64,000 bases of DNA from Chloroflexi bacterium CFX4. Its GTDB lineage: Bacteria; Chloroflexota; Anaerolineae; Aggregatilineales; UBA2796. Shown here one piece after another: positions 60,415 to 64,000 of this stretch (position 1 is the stretch's first letter; the number at the start of each line of letters is the position of its first letter). The notes below the pieces were generated by a model. It was given only the letters and a program-made list of their open reading frames with translations, ran no database searches and was not told where the DNA came from. Location: contig QWHC01000002.1 in assembly GCA_021404685.1 (NCBI GenBank), forward strand, positions 124,001 to 188,000, given 5' to 3'. The translations under genes were made by a program, and so were the position numbers.

Positions 60415-60993
60415 ATGAAGCAATGGCTACGCACACTTTCGCTCGCCCTCAGTGGTGTGATCCTGTTCGGTGTGGTGGTGCAGGCGGCTGCACAAGGCGG
60501 CGTTAATCCCGCTGAGGCATGCGGACGCACGCTTGCCAACCTAACGCGCCTAGTGCAAAGCAACTATGTGCGCGTTGAATATCCCTTCAAGCCTGCCAGC
60601 AAGCCAACCGATACCAACTACTGCCAAGCGCTGGAGCAAGAGCTGAACCTCTACCTTGAGCGTGTGGTGTTTGCTCAAGATATTGATGTGGCGAATGGCA
60701 TCGCTGGCCGCTCTAAGGATGCTTTCGCCTTCCTAGACCTTGCCGCGCAGCGCTTTGTGGGCGTGCTGCCAAGCGGCACTGCCTTCACAGCCGTAGCGCG
60801 TAACACCTTGCCCGGCTCACAAATGATGTTCGTGCGTGGGCAAGGCTTCAGCCTATTTGTGGACTATGCCTTCACCACGCTCACCCGTGAAGACTTTGAG
60901 AGCCTGATCGGCTTTCAGGAGTATGATGGCAGCATTGATGTAAGCTGCACGGCACAATGGTGCAAGCCGCCTTCTGCGCCGCCTAACCGCTAG
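60415..60993 (+). CDS. Secreted protein of unknown function
   Basis: A 192-residue exported protein with signal peptide (residues 1-28, AAA-QGG). The mature part carries four cysteines (EACGRTL, YCQAL, VSCTAQWC), which probably form disulfides, and a beta-rich middle (AFTAVARNTLPGSQMMFVRGQGFSLFVDYAFTTL). The C-terminus is Pro-rich. No family recognised. ATG 60415 was chosen at the start of the signal peptide; the frame is open 102 bases further upstream without support. It is convergent with the bactofilin gene. Confidence 0.75.
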   Translation: MKQWLRTLSLALSGVILFGVVVQAAAQGGVNPAEACGRTLANLTRLVQSNYVRVEYPFKPASKPTDTNYCQALEQELNLYLERVVFAQDIDVANGIAGRSKDAFAFLDLAAQRFVGVLPSGTAFTAVARNTLPGSQMMFVRGQGFSLFVDYAFTTLTREDFESLIGFQEYDGSIDVSCTAQWCKPPSAPPNR

Positions 60994-61003
60994 CTAGATT
61001 GCC

Positions 61004-61579
61004 CTAATCATCACGGTTAGGGCGATCATCATCCATCAATTCCGCCTCGACGGCATCGCCGTGCGCGGCATCCTCACGCGGTGCAACCACGCTAAATTCG
61101 GGCGAGGGCAGCGCGGCGCCGGCAAAGCCTTGCGCAAGGGCGGGATGGTTAATCATGTTGATTTTGCCCTCGATGAAGGCGCCTTCTTCCGTCACGAGGA
61201 AGTTGGCTGTAATATCACCCCAAACGCGCCCGGTGCGCGCCAGATGCACTTTATGCCCGCTGACATCGCCGCGCACAGCGCCCGCGATGCGAATCTCGCT
61301 CTTTGCTTGCAGATTGGCATGGACACGCGCCGTCTCGCCAATGAGCAGGTTGCCATCCACTTGCACATCGCCGTCAAACTGCCCATCAATGCGGACGTTG
61401 GCACGGCTTTTGATCTCGCCATTGAAGGTGGTGTTGGCGCCTAGCACCGTCTCAAAGCCGACAGCCTGACGCGAAGGCGGTGCGACGGCTGTTGGCGGCG
61501 TGTTAGGTGCAGGCGGTGCATTCGGTGGTGTCCCGGTGCTGCTTGGTTGCGGCGTAGATGGTTTGCGTCCTCCGAACAT
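61004..61579 (-). CDS. Bactofilin (polymer-forming cytoskeletal protein)
   Basis: A 191-residue bactofilin. The core (residues 44-145) has the short hydrophobic repeats of a right-handed beta-helix (TTFNGEIKSRANVRIDGQFDGDVQVDGNLLIGETARVHANL...RVWGDITANFLVTEEGAFIEGKI). The N-terminus is Pro/Thr-rich and the C-terminus acidic. Bactofilins polymerise without nucleotide and organise envelope proteins or wall enzymes. ATG 61579 has a GGGAGGG site; the upstream extension is not supported. It lies between the secreted protein and the STAND ATPase gene, the latter in the same direction. Confidence 0.9.
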   Translation of the reverse strand: MFGGRKPSTPQPSSTGTPPNAPPAPNTPPTAVAPPSRQAVGFETVLGANTTFNGEIKSRANVRIDGQFDGDVQVDGNLLIGETARVHANLQAKSEIRIAGAVRGDVSGHKVHLARTGRVWGDITANFLVTEEGAFIEGKINMINHPALAQGFAGAALPSPEFSVVAPREDAAHGDAVEAELMDDDRPNRDD

Positions 61580-61740
61580 TACATAACCCTCCCACACAAC
61601 GCGATTCGTCTCAGTTGTTCTAGCCATACAGCGTGCGTCGCTCTCATCACAATCCGTCCAACGAGTTTTCACGGAAAGCGGCACGTGCCGCCTACCTAAC
61701 AGAGTATAGCGCGCCCTGTCCGAATATCCAACGCAGTGGG

Positions 61741-64000
61741 CTATTCATAGGCGGCAGCGGCAAACTCGCGGTTGCTGGCTGCCTCTGCCAGCGGCAGCTT
61801 TGCCGTTTGCCAGCGGCGCACACGCTCATTGGCACGTTTAAGCAAGCGCTTAGGTTCGGGATTGTCAGGTGCGTAGGTGGCAGCTTCTTCCAACAACTGC
61901 ACCGCCTGATTCAACGTTCGCACCTCTTCCAGAAGCAAACTGCCCAGCGCCAACGTCAGGCGCGCCAGCAGCGCTTGATCCTCATCAACATAGGCAAGGT
62001 GGAGCGCCTTACGATAGCAGAGCGCGGCGGCGGCATAGTCTTTCAACAGATAATGCGTTTCGGCAAGCTGAATGAGCGCAGTTGCCTCTGCGCTGCGATC
62101 TTGCCCTTCGTGCGCCAAGAACAAGGCGCGGTTGTAGTATTCGGCGGCGCGCTGCGGCTGCTGCTGTGCGCTGTAGGCACGCCCGATCTGGGCAAGGGCG
62201 CCGCGCTCGGCTGCCAACTGATCGTAGCGGTGGAAAATAGCCGCCGCTTGCTCAAACATCATCACCGATTCGCCTGCTTTGCCGTTCGCCAAATAGAGCG
62301 CTCCGAGTTTTTCAAGCGCCTGCCCCGCACCAATCCAATCTTCATCGGCACGCAATTGCTCGGTCGCACGGCTAAGGCGCTCCAGCTTGCCTTCAAAGGT
62401 TGGCTGCGCGTCCGCCTCTGCCAACAAGGCGCGCCCGCGCACCGACTCCGACGTGGTGGGTGCGGAAAGCTGCGCCGGCGAGAGCGGCAGCGTATCGCTT
62501 TCATCTAAATCGTCCTCATCAATGATGAGCGGTGTGGCTTTGGCGGCGGTTGGCAAAGATGGCTCCGTCGGCGGCACTTCGGGCAGGCTGGTTGGCTGTG
62601 GCGCGGTGGCGGCATTGGGCTGTGTGGTGGCTTTGGCTGCCTGCACGGATGCCCACAGCGGCTGAATAATGGGCGTTGCGCCTGTCTCCTCAATGGCTGG
62701 CGCTTCAAGGCGCGGCTGTGTGGTGAAGCCATCGCGCTGCGTTTCGGAAACCACAGCCGCTTGCGCCTGTGTTTCGCCCTCAGGGGCGTGTGTGCCGTCC
62801 AAGCGCCCCGAAAGCTGGCGCAGCATATCCAGCTCTGGGCGGAAGCCTGTCTGCGCCAAGGGTGCAAGGGCTTGCTGCAAGGTTGCCAGCGACTCGGCAT
62901 CCGCCTGAGCGGTGGCATAAGCAGCCGCACCAAGCAGGTTATCAATCTCAACGGCAAGGTGCGTCCGCTCTGCTGAGGCAGTCGCATAGTTCACGGCGGC
63001 GATCAGCGCACGCCCTTCAAGCGCCTCTAGGCGTTTGTTGTTCCGCAGATAGGTTAGGGCATAGCGCTGCACCACCTCATGCACGCTAAACACAGGCTGA
63101 CCGTAGGCAAGTGCCTCGCGCACCAGCCCACGCACAACCAAAGTCCGCATCAGGCTGATGACCTGCGGCGGCGGCACGCGGCTGGCAGCGCTGAGCAACG
63201 GCACCGTGGCGCTGCCCGTGAAGGTGGTTGCCAGCACCAAGAGCAAGCCTTGCAGCGGCGCGCTGAGGTGCTTAAAGGTGAGCATCAAGACCGCCTGTTG
63301 CGATTCGCGGCTGGTCGTGTGCGATAACGCCTTGAGCAGATCGGCGGGCGTTAGGTTATCGGCAGCCGCCAGCCGCCCGGCTAATTCAAGCGTTAGCGGT
63401 GCGCCATCCAACAGGCGGCAAAGCGCTTCAACATCAGCTTTGTGTGTGTTGGGATCGCGGATGCCTGCATACAGCCGAAAGACGGTTTGCGAATCGTCGG
63501 GCGAGAGCGGCGCTAGGCTGAAGGTCTGCCAGGTGCCGCTGCCACGCGCCGCGTTGGTGAGCAGCGTTGGGATGTTCGGCGCACAGCGCGCCAGCACCTC
63601 AGCAACAGCCGCCAAATCCAGCCTACCATCTAAGACGATGAGCGGCGGCTTGGCAGCCAGCAGGCGGCGCAGGCGGTCGGCGGTGGCGGCGCGCCCATCA
63701 GTGCGGATTGCATAGGTATCCACGCCATAGGCACGCCCTAAGCGTGCGATCAGGTAGGGCGCATCGTCTTCAACAACATCCAGCCACAGCACGCCGCCGG
63801 GTTGCGTTTGGCTATAAGCGGTTGCCAACACCGCGGCGAGCGCAGTTTTGCCGATCCCGGCAGCCCCTGCTAAGAGCGCACTGCCGCCTTGTTTCAAATG
63901 GGTATTCAGCGCCGCAAGTTCGCGGTTACGCCCAATGATCTGGGCAGGAGCGTGCATCGGTAGCAGGCGTGCATCGCGCAGTGGTTCGCGGTGCGGTGGG
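61741..64000 (-). CDS. STAND-type NTPase with TPR repeats (N-terminus beyond window)
   Basis: At least 753 residues. The region from QIIGRNRELAAL has Walker A AGAAGIGKTAL and Walker B PLIVLDG. A winged-helix or AP-ATPase-like helical region follows (QGLLLVLATTFTG, VHEVVQRYALTYLR), then a low-complexity linker and five or six TPR repeats at the C-terminus (AGESVMMFEQAAAIFHRY, RAAEYYNRALFLAHEG, AAALCYRKALHLAYVD). STAND ATPases oligomerise on ligand binding and act as signal switches. The frame stays open from ATG 63957 through the right edge, so an N-terminal domain, often an effector or HTH, is likely missing. Confidence 0.85.
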   Translation of the reverse strand, partial: PPHREPLRDARLLPMHAPAQIIGRNRELAALNTHLKQGGSALLAGAAGIGKTALAAVLATAYSQTQPGGVLWLDVVEDDAPYLIARLGRAYGVDTYAIRTDGRAATADRLRRLLAAKPPLIVLDGRLDLAAVAEVLARCAPNIPTLLTNAARGSGTWQTFSLAPLSPDDSQTVFRLYAGIRDPNTHKADVEALCRLLDGAPLTLELAGRLAAADNLTPADLLKALSHTTSRESQQAVLMLTFKHLSAPLQGLLLVLATTFTGSATVPLLSAASRVPPPQVISLMRTLVVRGLVREALAYGQPVFSVHEVVQRYALTYLRNNKRLEALEGRALIAAVNYATASAERTHLAVEIDNLLGAAAYATAQADAESLATLQQALAPLAQTGFRPELDMLRQLSGRLDGTHAPEGETQAQAAVVSETQRDGFTTQPRLEAPAIEETGATPIIQPLWASVQAAKATTQPNAATAPQPTSLPEVPPTEPSLPTAAKATPLIIDEDDLDESDTLPLSPAQLSAPTTSESVRGRALLAEADAQPTFEGKLERLSRATEQLRADEDWIGAGQALEKLGALYLANGKAGESVMMFEQAAAIFHRYDQLAAERGALAQIGRAYSAQQQPQRAAEYYNRALFLAHEGQDRSAEATALIQLAETHYLLKDYAAAALCYRKALHLAYVDEDQALLARLTLALGSLLLEEVRTLNQAVQLLEEAATYAPDNPEPKRLLKRANERVRRWQTAKLPLAEAASNREFAAAAYE

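Overview
The window is high-GC bacterial DNA, about 60 % by eye. It most likely comes from a non-phototrophic member of the Chloroflexota (Anaerolineae-like). The pointers are a complex I operon with two NuoM genes, an isopentenyl phosphate kinase next to a mevalonate kinase (a set known from Chloroflexota such as Roseiflexus), several Ser/Thr kinases, SH3b and Thr-Pro-rich surface proteins, an F420-type small oxidoreductase, and promoters with an extended -10 that sit close to start codons. The assignment is inference from gene content and was not tested by a search.

Layout. 1-5.9 kb: the end of a complex I operon (nuoL end, nuoM, second nuoM, nuoN), closed by an intrinsic terminator. 6.0-7.7 kb, minus strand: thioredoxin reductase, then a broken REase-fold gene. 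8.0-16.5 kb, plus strand: a branched-chain-amino-acid-type ABC importer (livG, H, M, substrate-binding protein, livF) interleaved with a fatty-acyl-CoA ligase and a PaaK-like protein. 16.6-19.0 kb, minus: rpsB-tsf-pyrH. 19.3-21.4 kb, minus: an RsuA/RluB-type pseudouridine synthase with an arginine-rich repetitive tail, and an AmaP-like membrane protein. 21.7 kb: a BLUF blue-light receptor. 22.2-24.9 kb, minus: UbiA-type prenyltransferase, mevalonate kinase, isopentenyl phosphate kinase.

25.0-34.3 kb, plus: a structured leader RNA with promoter and terminator, a DinB-like gene, metH, two small unknown genes, a Dam-type methylase and a Uma2 nuclease, many overlapping by a few bases, then an aldo/keto reductase and a homocysteine methyltransferase-MetF fusion. 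34.5-35.5 kb: a metallo-beta-lactamase-fold protein and a small barrel protein. 35.4-42.5 kb, minus: zinc ribbon, LiaF-like membrane protein, primary sigma factor, DUF4340/GldG/ABC-2 permease set, and a membrane-fused spermidine-synthase-like protein. 42.6-64 kb: envelope and signalling genes, including a large Ser/Thr kinase with a Thr-Pro stalk and SH3b domain, an SH3b-beta-lactamase, penicillin acylase, epoxide hydrolase, lipoproteins, YebC, two convergent kinases, a bactofilin and a STAND-type ATPase running off the window.

Best leads: the leader RNA upstream of dinB-metH, the second NuoM lacking the TM7 lysine, the PaaK-like protein lacking its P-loop, the BLUF protein, and the HCD-type kinase. 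I saw no CRISPR array, insertion sequence, rRNA or tRNA gene.
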